Both the position numbers and the translations under genes were made by a program. The notes beneath the pieces were generated by a model. The model saw only the letters and a list, made by a program, of their open reading frames with translations. It was not told the origin of the DNA and ran no database searches. A stretch of DNA of 64,000 bases from the NCBI RefSeq assembly GCF_011759375.1, contig NZ_JAARML010000011.1, forward strand, positions 1 through 64,000, given 5' to 3'. Of this stretch, positions 56,152 to 63,194 are shown one piece after another. This DNA comes from Paraflavitalea devenefica. GTDB taxonomy: Bacteria > Bacteroidota > Bacteroidia > Chitinophagales > Chitinophagaceae. Numbering within the stretch: the first letter of the stretch is position 1; every line of letters starts with the position of its first letter.

Positions 56152-56245
56152 GCAGTTTCAATAACCCGGGCCGTCTCTTCCTGAACAAACGGGAATGCTA
56201 CGATAGCTTATGTATAGTTCGCCGGTCCGGGTTATCTGAAATTGC
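56152..56245. ncRNA. Candidate structured RNA (long imperfect inverted repeat)
   Basis: The arms GCAGTTTCAATAACCCGGGC (56152-56171, continuing CG) and its complement at 56223-56245 pair over about 22 bp with one bulge, one mismatch and G-U pairs, around a ~50-base loop that contains a small stem (GCTACGATAGC). A long interrupted rod of this kind suits a small RNA or a mobile-element end. No family was recognised; a 6S-like RNA is possible but unproven. Confidence 0.4.
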
Positions 56246-56432
56246 TCACTGGCCCACTTTTTAACCCTTATATACAACTGCTACAAAGGCTACACTGATT
56301 AGTTACTAACCGTACCCGTGAACACCCGACTTTGCTTATAAGTATGGTATTGATGTATTGCATGTTGAACAGGCGAACTGTCTGTGCTGTATCCATGTAA
56401 AACGCCCTAACATTAAGAAATCGAACCTATCA

Positions 56433-56882
56433 ATGAAAAAAAGTTTCATCGTGGGGATCATATCCCTGCTCCTTATCCTGTTGATGGTATATGCTGCCAT
56501 GGCCAAGCTCAATGATTACTACAACTTCCGCTTTGGCCTCAGCGAATCGCCCATCATTGCTCCTTTTGCCGGCCTGCTCGTATGGGCGGTACCTGTTACC
56601 GAACTGCTTATTGCCGCTATGTTATCGCTGCCTTTCCTGCGCCTGGCCGGCTTGTATGCCTCCTTTGTGTTGATGTTGCTGTTTACCTTGTACATTATTG
56701 TGATGCTTTCTTTTTATAAGGACATTCCCTGTTCCTGCGGGGGCATCCTGGAAGAAATGTCGTGGGGAGCGCATATTGTGTTCAACCTGGGCTTTGTATT
56801 GCTGAGCGCCTGGGCCATCATGCTGGAGAAAAAGCGCCGACGACGTTTACCGGCTGTGGAAGCGGTGCCGCTGTCACGTTAA
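56433..56882 (+). CDS. MauE/DoxX-like membrane protein
   Basis: The 149-aa product has four hydrophobic helices (about 6-26, 43-63, 68-93, 112-132). Between helices 3 and 4 is a conserved DIPCSCGGILEEMSW loop, the CxCGG pattern of Bacteroidota MauE-like proteins. The family is thought to move reducing equivalents or quinone across the membrane for disulfide chemistry. ATG at 56433 gives the first helix directly. It may belong with the CPAC lipoprotein further right as a thiol-redox pair, but 5.7 kb separates them, so that link is weak inference. Confidence 0.78.
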   Translation: MKKSFIVGIISLLLILLMVYAAMAKLNDYYNFRFGLSESPIIAPFAGLLVWAVPVTELLIAAMLSLPFLRLAGLYASFVLMLLFTLYIIVMLSFYKDIPCSCGGILEEMSWGAHIVFNLGFVLLSAWAIMLEKKRRRRLPAVEAVPLSR

Positions 56883-56926
56883 GTGCAGGGTGGCTCACCC
56901 GTCGAAGAGCTGTCGAAGCGCTTCTT

Positions 56927-56976
56927 CAGTCGCCAGCCTCTGGCTGGTGACGGCTATTTCAAAGCCTCCGGCTTTG
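56927..56976. repeat. Twin-hairpin REP-like element, copy 2
   Basis: This copy is identical over 50 bp to 30786-30835 except for one loop base (CCTCC against CCTCT). Both hairpins are preserved. Confidence 0.75.
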
Positions 56977-57069
56977 CTATTCTAAAAGGAACCTGTCGAA
57001 GCACGCCACAGCCATTCACCATCGCCTATTCTTTTGAATCTATACTGTTAATCATTAAACCAATGTGTC

Positions 57070-57354
57070 ATGCGAAAGAACATTCTTGAGCGCCTGGAAC
57101 GCATCGACCGCCTTATCCGCATTAAAGGGACCGGAACCCCCGCAGAACTGGCGGCCAGATTAAAAATGTCTGAAAGAAACATCTACCAGTACCTCAACCT
57201 CATGAAGGACCTGGGAGCGCCCATCAAATTTGATCCTTTCCGGGAGACTTATTACTACAGTGAAGATGGGCAATTCATCATCTGTTTTCAACGCGCCACC
57301 AATGGAGACGGTACTAAAGACGACAAGAAACCTGCTATTAAAAAGTCTGCTTAA
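57070..57354 (+). CDS. Small HTH protein, copy 1
   Basis: The 94-aa product has a winged-HTH-like core of the HTH_11 kind: ILERLERIDRLIRIKGTGTP, then AELAARLKMSERNIYQYLNL as helix-turn-helix, then a short strand pair ending ETYYYSEDGQFIICF. A Lys-rich tail of about 18 residues is extra to this copy. Related small HTH genes lie at 58660 and 59181 with a decayed copy at 58531. Proteins like this may regulate the neighbouring genes, but they lack any ligand or oligomer domain. Targets are unknown. Confidence 0.75.
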   Translation: MRKNILERLERIDRLIRIKGTGTPAELAARLKMSERNIYQYLNLMKDLGAPIKFDPFRETYYYSEDGQFIICFQRATNGDGTKDDKKPAIKKSA

Positions 57355-57376
57355 CCCGTGCATGAATCATAACACA

Positions 57377-57399
57377 GTACTGCACAATGGGTGCAGTAC
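57377..57399. other. Perfect 9-bp hairpin behind HTH copy 1
   Basis: GTACTGCAC and GTGCAGTAC enclose a 5-base loop. No T-run follows, so it may be an operator or RNA stem rather than a classic terminator. Confidence 0.5.
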
Positions 57400-57524
57400 C
57401 GCTATGTAAATTGGAGGGAGAAAGCCAGTGGTAAGTGACCCCACTTACCACTCGGCCTTCCCATGACTATGAATGATCTTTGTTGCAGCCCACATCAAGA
57501 TCACAATCTAAATATTTTTTCAAG

Positions 57525-58343
57525 ATGAAATACCTCCGCATGTTCGAAGCAGCTTCCGGTCTCTTTCCTAAACGGATCAACGTTACCCTTATTGATGCCG
57601 CTAATGGCAACTATCTGGGCAAATACAAAATTCCCGCCGAACTTCTACCTGCTGCTTTCAATCGGCCAATTACGCTGGAAATTGACAATATCAACTGGCG
57701 GGTATTGCAGGCTGACCCTGTATTGGCCGATGATTTCCTGTTCTCCAAAAAGCTTTCCTTACAGGTGCAGCAGGCTGCTACCGTTGGTGAGGGGCAGTTG
57801 AAATATAGCCTGCCTACTGTTTGCAGTGACTTACCAGCCACCGGAGCCACCAGCTTGTACCACGATTTTACGCTCGAAATAACAGACTCCGATTGGCGGC
57901 AGGTAGAGTTTGTGCCGCTCTCACAATCGGAGATAATAGAAGAAGCTGTAAAAACTATCGAAGCTATCCTTAATGGCCAGCTCAATCCATTATTAGGATA
58001 TGAACTACAATATATAAGGAATAATGGTTTACAGTTGGCTCTTGCCATTTCTTTGGATGAGTTTTGTTCACATATCATCAATCCTATGAAAGGTAATATC
58101 TTTTATAATAATGCTGGCTTCGTGCAAAACGGATTTGCAGTACGGAGTAATAGTTATGCTTACTATGGCATCTTGGAAAACGGATTGATTCGAACCTTAT
58201 GTTTGCAGCAATTCGATTGGGCCGATGATGAGTTTATGTGCGTGCTTTCTACATATGAATTATCTTTGATCGACTGGTGCAATGCCTCCCGCATTAGTGC
58301 CGAAGCCGGGGAAACTCCTAAAAGCGAGTTCATTAATATATAA
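57525..58343 (+). CDS. Unknown protein in the HTH/kinase-cyclase locus
   Basis: From the ATG at 57525 the product has 272 aa, no signal peptide and no membrane helix. The N-terminal half is strand-rich (INVTLIDAANGNYLGKYKIP, ITLEIDNINWRVLQADPVLA), the middle has an acidic helix (SQSEIIEEAVKTIEAILNGQ), and the C-terminal half looks mixed (FYNNAGFVQNGFAVRSNSYA). It resembles no family I can name. Base use is more A/T-rich than in the core genes, fitting horizontal transfer. It is followed one base after its stop by a 56-codon ORF. Confidence 0.65.
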   Translation: MKYLRMFEAASGLFPKRINVTLIDAANGNYLGKYKIPAELLPAAFNRPITLEIDNINWRVLQADPVLADDFLFSKKLSLQVQQAATVGEGQLKYSLPTVCSDLPATGATSLYHDFTLEITDSDWRQVEFVPLSQSEIIEEAVKTIEAILNGQLNPLLGYELQYIRNNGLQLALAISLDEFCSHIINPMKGNIFYNNAGFVQNGFAVRSNSYAYYGILENGLIRTLCLQQFDWADDEFMCVLSTYELSLIDWCNASRISAEAGETPKSEFINI

Positions 58344-58344
58344 T

Positions 58345-58515
58345 ATGACTTTTGTCTTTTTGAACGAGCGAAGCGGAGTAGGAAATCTATTATCGAAGCA
58401 AACGTACCCACAACTTACCACTCACAGTTCATCCCTCTTCTACAATAATCACTTATGCCAACACATCTGTAATATTAATATTCCACTGAAAAAATTTGGC
58501 AGCATGAGTTGGTAA
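58345..58515 (+). CDS. Candidate small peptide, Ser/Thr/Cys-rich C-terminus
   Basis: An ATG lies one base after the stop of the 57525 gene and opens a 56-codon frame. The N-terminal part (MTFVFLNERSGVGNLLSKQT) could be a leader, and the C-terminal part (LTTHSSSLFYNNHLCQHICN and on to SMSW) has several Ser/Thr and two Cys, the makeup of a lanthipeptide-like core. The LLSKQ piece faintly recalls the LxLQ leader motif of class III peptides. It could equally be chance; codon use is unremarkable and no RBS helps decide. Confidence 0.35.
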   Translation: MTFVFLNERSGVGNLLSKQTYPQLTTHSSSLFYNNHLCQHICNINIPLKKFGSMSW

Positions 58516-58530
58516 TTTAGTAGAACTAAA

Positions 58531-58640
58531 GATGAATTCTATGTTTGAGTTGCTTAACCGACTACAACGAATTGATGCTTTTATTCAACTACGCAGCACC
58601 GGGAAAAGCTGGTGAATTGACGTGCTAAACCAACTAAATA
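58531..58640 (+). pseudogene. Decayed small HTH gene
   Basis: The frame from ATG 58531 reads MNSMFELLNRLQRIDAFIQL then RSTGKSW and a stop. It aligns with the start of the HTH copy at 57070 (NILERLERIDRLIRIKGTG). A one-base shift at the TG dipeptide restores GKAGELT, matching the PAEL segment, before another stop. The rest of the domain is missing. So this is a fourth family member broken by a frameshift and truncation. Confidence 0.65.
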
Positions 58641-58659
58641 ACTCTCCCCAATAATTACC

Positions 58660-58893
58660 ATGCTAATAGAAAATGACTTCATCCAACAGATATGCATTCA
58701 TTTGGAGAAGCTGGAAAGCCTCATACGGGAAGAAAACACCGGGAATGCGGTTGAGTTAGCCCAGAAAGCTGGCATTACCAGCTCCCAGGTTCTCTCCTTC
58801 ATTCATTTTATGAAGGAAGCCTGCGGGGAGCTGATCTGGTACGACAACGAGAGAAATACATATTATTATGTGACCAACTATAGTGAAAGTTAA
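58660..58893 (+). CDS. Small HTH protein, copy 2 (divergent)
   Basis: The 77-aa product follows the same plan as copies 1 and 3: ICIHLEKLESLIREENTGNA, VELAQKAGITSSQVLSFIHF as the HTH, and ELIWYDNERNTYYYVTN at the end. It is clearly more divergent, with an acidic linker and changed recognition helix, so it may read another DNA site or have lost DNA binding. The TYYY strand is the best-kept feature. Confidence 0.7.
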   Translation: MLIENDFIQQICIHLEKLESLIREENTGNAVELAQKAGITSSQVLSFIHFMKEACGELIWYDNERNTYYYVTNYSES

Positions 58894-59180
58894 TCCAGGA
58901 GGCTAGCGCATTGACGCCTGTGAATTGCCATATTTTCCCTGCAACCTCCCACAATCCGATCCTTTGTAATGGTTAGGCAATGATTTAGTAAACTTTTCCA
59001 GTTTCTGTTCAAAAGAGGGGAAAATAACCCCTCTGGTGTAGCAGTAGAACTAAAATTAGTACATAAGGAAAAATTGAATTACCGCAAGCGGTTGTGGATT
59101 TTGCGTCCATGATGTCGTGAAACCGTAAAATGCTGTCGTCATCGAGAATACAGTATTGCCTCCTAACAAAACCGATGCAT

Positions 59181-59411
59181 ATGTTAAAAGATTCAATTTT
59201 ACGCATCCAGCAAATAGACAACCTTATCAAAAGGAAAGGAACGGGATCACCGGATGACTTCGCTGCCCGCCTTCATATTTCCCGAAGATGCCTTTATGAC
59301 TATATCAATAAAATGAAGGACTGGGGAGCACCCATTGAGTACGACCTTTTTAAGCAAACCTACTATTATACTGAAGAAGGCAAGTTTACAATTGCTTTCA
59401 CGTGCAATTAA
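59181..59411 (+). CDS. Small HTH protein, copy 3
   Basis: The 76-aa product (MLKDSILRIQQIDNLIKRKG start) matches copy 1 along its whole core: GTGSPDDFAARLHISRRCLY, KMKDWGAPIEYDLFKQTYYY and EEGKFTIAF. ATG 59181 is chosen because it aligns with the start of copy 1; another ATG lies two codons upstream. It ends 70 bp before the kinase-cyclase gene and may be co-transcribed with it. The recognition-helix basic residues (RR) favour DNA binding. Function is inferred only. Confidence 0.75.
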   Translation: MLKDSILRIQQIDNLIKRKGTGSPDDFAARLHISRRCLYDYINKMKDWGAPIEYDLFKQTYYYTEEGKFTIAFTCN

Positions 59412-59481
59412 GAAACCGCATTCCTATACCAGGTGCGTCGACACTAACCGCTGATGCACACCTTTTATTAAACCTATTCTC

Positions 59482-61665
59482 ATGAAATCAACATCCATTG
59501 TTATCACATCAGAAATTTCCATGGAAAATCAGTCCCTTCCTGCAAAGGGAAAAGCAGAGAAAAGGGCAGGTAATCGGGTGGGATATCATTATATAATATT
59601 GAAGAGCTTTAAGGAAAGCACCAAAAATGATGTAGTCAAATGCTGGTATATCAAGGGGCTCCTCAATTTTGGTGTTTGTGTAATAAAAGAGGGAAGTTTG
59701 GGGGACTCCAAAGACCGGAGCGGCAGAGATATAATTGACCGGTTAAAGTGGCAAAAGCACTTGCATGAAAGCCTGCAAGACAAAGTGCGGATTCCCCGGC
59801 TACTTGGCAGCTTTGAAGAAAATGGCAACTATTACCTGGTCATAGAATTTATCGCAGGCAGGCCGCTGCACACCTTATTGGCAGAGAAACGAAAAGCCGA
59901 AAGACAGAATGTTTTTGCCAGGCAAGGGGTGGATAAACGCCTGGCGGGCTACCTAGTGCAGGCGGCGGAAATCCTTGAAAAATTACATCGTGTAGGTATT
60001 GTTCACCGTGATTTTACCCCCAATAATTTACTGATTACCGGTAGGAGAAAAGTGGCGCTCATTGATATGGAGCTCTCCTATTCCTTGAGGCAGCAATTCC
60101 CACAACCTGTTTTTACCCTGGGCACCTACGGTTACATGTCCCCCCAACAGGAGGCCATGCAGGTACCCACTAAGGCCGAGGATATATACGCCTTGGGAGC
60201 TATCCTGTTCCTAGCCTGGAGCGGCGTGGCACCAGCAAAGGTCTTGCGGGAGTCTTGGGATTCGGTACAAAAGAAACTGCCCTTTTTCATTGCTGACAAA
60301 CACATTGCCGAACTGATCGGTCAATGCCTTTCCCCAGAGGTTGCCATAAGGCCCGATGCTGCCACCATTGCCGGAACACTCAGACAATACAAGGCGGATC
60401 TGATCAAAGGGACGGCCCGGCCCCTCAACTCGACCATCACGGTTTCGAAGGAGGAAATAATGGTTGCGGCTACATCTGCCCTGCAAGCCATGTGCAGCCC
60501 TTTAATGGCAGACCCGGAGAAAGGTTGGTTCGCCGTGGATATGAAGGCTTCCCCAAAAGAAGATAAGTCAAAGCTGCAAAAAGCATGGTATGCTAGTTTT
60601 AACCGAGGCGCATCGGGCATTATCTACCTGCTGGCGCGTGCCAAACAGGTCGGCCTGGACACCGGTTCCGCACAACCGCTTATAGAGAAGGGGCTTGATT
60701 TTATTGCCACCAAATATATCAATCGCATCGGCCAAGCGACTACTGGGCTGCATTTCGGGGCAGATGGCATTGCAGCCGCCTTGGCAACGGCCATGGATGC
60801 AGAGTTGATCGAGTCATCGCCGACTTACCAACGGTGGGTCACGCAGTTGTTGCAAAAAGCTAATCCTGCTATTTCCATCGCCCATGGTGCGGCGGGCCAG
60901 GGTATGGCAGTCCTTTTGAGCGGTGGGCATCTGCCGTGGCATACCTACCATGCCCTGCTACAAAAATATGCAGAGGTGCTTATTCAGCGACAGCAAAAAG
61001 ATGGAAGCTGGATAAACGGGTATTATACCGCCCGCTTTGGACGGAAGAAAGCGAGGGTGACACGGGGATTTTTAAGTGGTATGGCAGGACAGATTGCATT
61101 TTTGTTGGAATATGGTCACCTGCTGCAGCATGAACCCAGCATGGAGGCTGCCCGGCAAGGTCTATATTGGCTATTGGGGCAGGCCCGTCCGAAAAAAGGA
61201 ACGCTGCTATGGCGAAGCTCACAAGGTAAAGCGCTGTCGTATAGTTTTTCGGATGGGATCGCCGGCGTTGCCCTTGCTTTTATCAAAGGGTATGAATATA
61301 CTCGGGAAGAGACCTTTGGGAAAGCCGCTTCAGCAACACTGCATGCACTCCCAGTTAACCTGACTGATAACGGCCTGTCCCAAGATACTGGGCTGGCCGG
61401 ATTGGGAGAAGTATACTTGGAAGCATTCCGTGTGCTGAGGGAAAATCATTGGCAACAGCGTGCCGATTGGATCGCCCAAGTAATCATGCAACTGCGCCAA
61501 GTGCATCCGCAACATGGCGACTATTGGTTAGTGGAAGGTGAAAGGCAGCCAGTGGCAAATTTTATGGTAGGCAATAGCGGGGTCATCCATTTCTTGTTGC
61601 GTTACTGCCAACCGGCGGTATTGGGCTTGCCGTTGTTTCCGACTACATCCCTTCCTTCATCGTAG
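59482..61665 (+). CDS. LanKC-like protein: Ser/Thr kinase fused to LanC-like domain, no lyase
   Basis: The 727-aa product has a kinase domain (about 35-310) of the class III lanthipeptide synthetase kind: Lys69 in CVIKEGS, HRDFTPNNLLI at 175-185, Asp195 in LIDMELS, GTYGYMSP at 214-221 and Asp234 in EDIYALG. A LanC-like alpha-toroid follows (about 330-715) with seven GxxG-type turns, for example HGAAGQG (468-474), GMAGQ and GLAGLG. The zinc ligands of LanC are absent: SYSFSDG replaces WCxG and SQDTG replaces CHG, as in class III. The N-terminal lyase domain of true LanKC is missing, with only about 35 residues before the kinase. It may phosphorylate a peptide or protein partner. An alternative start is ATG 59521. 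Confidence 0.85.
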   Translation: MKSTSIVITSEISMENQSLPAKGKAEKRAGNRVGYHYIILKSFKESTKNDVVKCWYIKGLLNFGVCVIKEGSLGDSKDRSGRDIIDRLKWQKHLHESLQDKVRIPRLLGSFEENGNYYLVIEFIAGRPLHTLLAEKRKAERQNVFARQGVDKRLAGYLVQAAEILEKLHRVGIVHRDFTPNNLLITGRRKVALIDMELSYSLRQQFPQPVFTLGTYGYMSPQQEAMQVPTKAEDIYALGAILFLAWSGVAPAKVLRESWDSVQKKLPFFIADKHIAELIGQCLSPEVAIRPDAATIAGTLRQYKADLIKGTARPLNSTITVSKEEIMVAATSALQAMCSPLMADPEKGWFAVDMKASPKEDKSKLQKAWYASFNRGASGIIYLLARAKQVGLDTGSAQPLIEKGLDFIATKYINRIGQATTGLHFGADGIAAALATAMDAELIESSPTYQRWVTQLLQKANPAISIAHGAAGQGMAVLLSGGHLPWHTYHALLQKYAEVLIQRQQKDGSWINGYYTARFGRKKARVTRGFLSGMAGQIAFLLEYGHLLQHEPSMEAARQGLYWLLGQARPKKGTLLWRSSQGKALSYSFSDGIAGVALAFIKGYEYTREETFGKAASATLHALPVNLTDNGLSQDTGLAGLGEVYLEAFRVLRENHWQQRADWIAQVIMQLRQVHPQHGDYWLVEGERQPVANFMVGNSGVIHFLLRYCQPAVLGLPLFPTTSLPSS

Positions 61666-62574
61666 CTGACGCCTGGATCCCTCCAGACCGATGGCATAGA
61701 TACGCAAATGCTTGGGCCGGATGATGAGTCCTTCCAGAGATCCTTCCGCCAAGTCGTTATAGGGTAGATTGACCAGATGTTTTAGTAATGGACTTTCTTG
61801 GGGAACATTGGGTACATGGGTAACAATCAAATCGATCCCGTACTTTTTGCGGATATCTTTTAATTGCCCTTCACTAACTTCCCCGTTCCAAAATCCGTTA
61901 TAGGTAAGTGGATTATAATCCCCGGAAAATAAATGATCCCAATCTGGTAGCGTTGCTGGTGGTAACGTCCCGCTGTAAAACTGTCTCGCATATTGGTTAA
62001 TGGTAGCCAGCGATAGTTCTAGGTTGCCGAACTGCGGTAAGATCCCTCCCTGGATAAGGAGGATTCGTCCTACCTTCTCTACTATATTGCGCGAGTACAA
62101 CCAATGCCATAAAGTATTATTGCCATCATAGAGGGCATTAACCGCGGCATTTCCACCCATGTTGCCGGCGTAGGAGGGATGATCAAACCGCCAGTGGCCC
62201 CCCAGCGCCGAAAAATCCCCAATACCGGGGATATAATGGAGGCGCCCGCCAGCCAGGCGTGCCTGCTGGTCCAGAGAATATAGGAACCACAGATATTCGC
62301 TGACCGGGGTACGGCCGGCCATGCGATCGCCGAAAACAACGAGGTGCCCATCCCCAAAAATCCAGCGGTATTTGTTGTTGATCATTTTTACCCTTTTTAG
62401 CAAAAGGCGAAAGGCGGCAAAATCACCTGCGTACACCGGTAGCACAAACAATTTTCTGGGCCGAACCGATTGGAAGGGAGTTGCCTGGGACATGGCACCA
62501 AGCCGAAGGGCAAATGATTTGGCTGACCCATCGCTTTGCGGAAGCTGTAACTTTAAGGTAATGGCGTTTTCCAT
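61657..62574 (-). CDS. Inactive-looking metallophosphoesterase (SLP-like pseudophosphatase)
   Basis: The 305-aa product follows the calcineurin-like fold of Shewanella-like phosphatases: NNKYRWIFGDGHLVVFGD, SEYLWFLYSLDQQARLAGGR and NIVEKVGRILLIQGGILPQF match the family. But the metal and catalytic residues are changed: LPVYAGD (45-51) for SDIHG, GDRMAGR (82-88) for GDxxDRG, GIGD (117-120) for GNHE, QGG (175-177) for HGG. Only Asp83 and His253 (THVP) remain. It has no signal peptide. Its end overlaps the kinase-cyclase gene by 9 bp in convergent orientation. A binding or regulatory role for phosphorylated substrate is inferred. Confidence 0.85.
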   Translation of the reverse strand: MENAITLKLQLPQSDGSAKSFALRLGAMSQATPFQSVRPRKLFVLPVYAGDFAAFRLLLKRVKMINNKYRWIFGDGHLVVFGDRMAGRTPVSEYLWFLYSLDQQARLAGGRLHYIPGIGDFSALGGHWRFDHPSYAGNMGGNAAVNALYDGNNTLWHWLYSRNIVEKVGRILLIQGGILPQFGNLELSLATINQYARQFYSGTLPPATLPDWDHLFSGDYNPLTYNGFWNGEVSEGQLKDIRKKYGIDLIVTHVPNVPQESPLLKHLVNLPYNDLAEGSLEGLIIRPKHLRIYAIGLEGSRRQLR

Positions 62575-62618
62575 CGTCGAAGAATTGTACTGATATAAAT
62601 GGTAGGAGGAAAAGACGC

Positions 62619-63155
62619 TCAGCGTCCGAGTCCCCCGAAAAAATGAGCCAAATCGCTTTTAATCGTAGCGGGTGTACAGGATACTTTTCTATATACTTTA
62701 CTGCCCGTGGCGAAATACACGTTAGGATTGGTAGAGGTGAGGATCCGGGATAACCCAGTCGTATCATAATAGATGCCGGGCGCATACGGCAGCTCGTGCT
62801 CCTGCTGCGAAAAATATCCACCGATCGTCCTGAGTCCACCACCCGTAATAATCACATAGTGCCGGCTGTCCAACCTACGCTGATATTTGACGATACTGTC
62901 AATTGCTTTCTTCCGGCAAGCAGGGCAACTGGCCGTCACCGGCAAAAACAAAAACTCCAGGGAATCACCGCGCGCGTGGATACCCAGCCGGTGGCCGGTC
63001 AGTTGATTAATCACTTTAAACAAACTGTCTTGTACAACTGAATCATGGATGATGCCGTGGGGCTCACTATCGGCGATGGGTTGGGGGGACTCACCTGATC
63101 GACAGCTACATATCCAGGCTACCCAAAAGATCATGATCATTGGTACAAATCGCAT
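62619..63155 (-). CDS. Lipoprotein with CPAC redox motif
   Basis: The 178-aa product starts with a lipoprotein signal (MRFVPMIMIFWVAWICSC, lipid Cys near 16). The mature part has a thioredoxin-fold-like segment: LEFLFLPVTASCPACRKKAI with a CPAC pair followed by a helix, then strands HYVIITGG and an end NPNVYFATGSKVYRKVS. The CxxC pair suggests disulfide exchange in the periplasm, although the fold is short (TlpA-like domains are usually 130-150 aa). It sits between the pseudophosphatase and a DUF4221-like gene, all on the minus strand, with gaps of about 40 bp, so one operon is likely. Confidence 0.75.
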   Translation of the reverse strand: MRFVPMIMIFWVAWICSCRSGESPQPIADSEPHGIIHDSVVQDSLFKVINQLTGHRLGIHARGDSLEFLFLPVTASCPACRKKAIDSIVKYQRRLDSRHYVIITGGGLRTIGGYFSQQEHELPYAPGIYYDTTGLSRILTSTNPNVYFATGSKVYRKVSCTPATIKSDLAHFFGGLGR

Positions 63156-63194
63156 AACTGGTTATATTTTATGATGCTTGATGGATAGGGACGC

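Larger units (their letters stand above)
55341..56432. other. 1.1-kb gene-free region with repeat and inverted repeat
   Basis: Nothing in six frames looks like a gene here. The region holds the nrdB promoter, dispersed-repeat copy B (55798-55990) and a long imperfect inverted repeat (56152-56245). The remaining sequence has no recognised feature. Confidence 0.6.

Noticed and set aside
56152..56245. tRNA or tmRNA
   Set aside because: No cloverleaf, no CCA end and no T-loop consensus could be found.
59482..61665. Annotation as a complete class III lanthipeptide synthetase
   Set aside because: The N-terminal lyase domain is missing, and no precursor is proven.
61657..62574. Annotation as an active metallophosphoesterase
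   Set aside because: The DxH, GDxxDRG, GNHE and HGG motifs are all altered, so an active enzyme is not supported.
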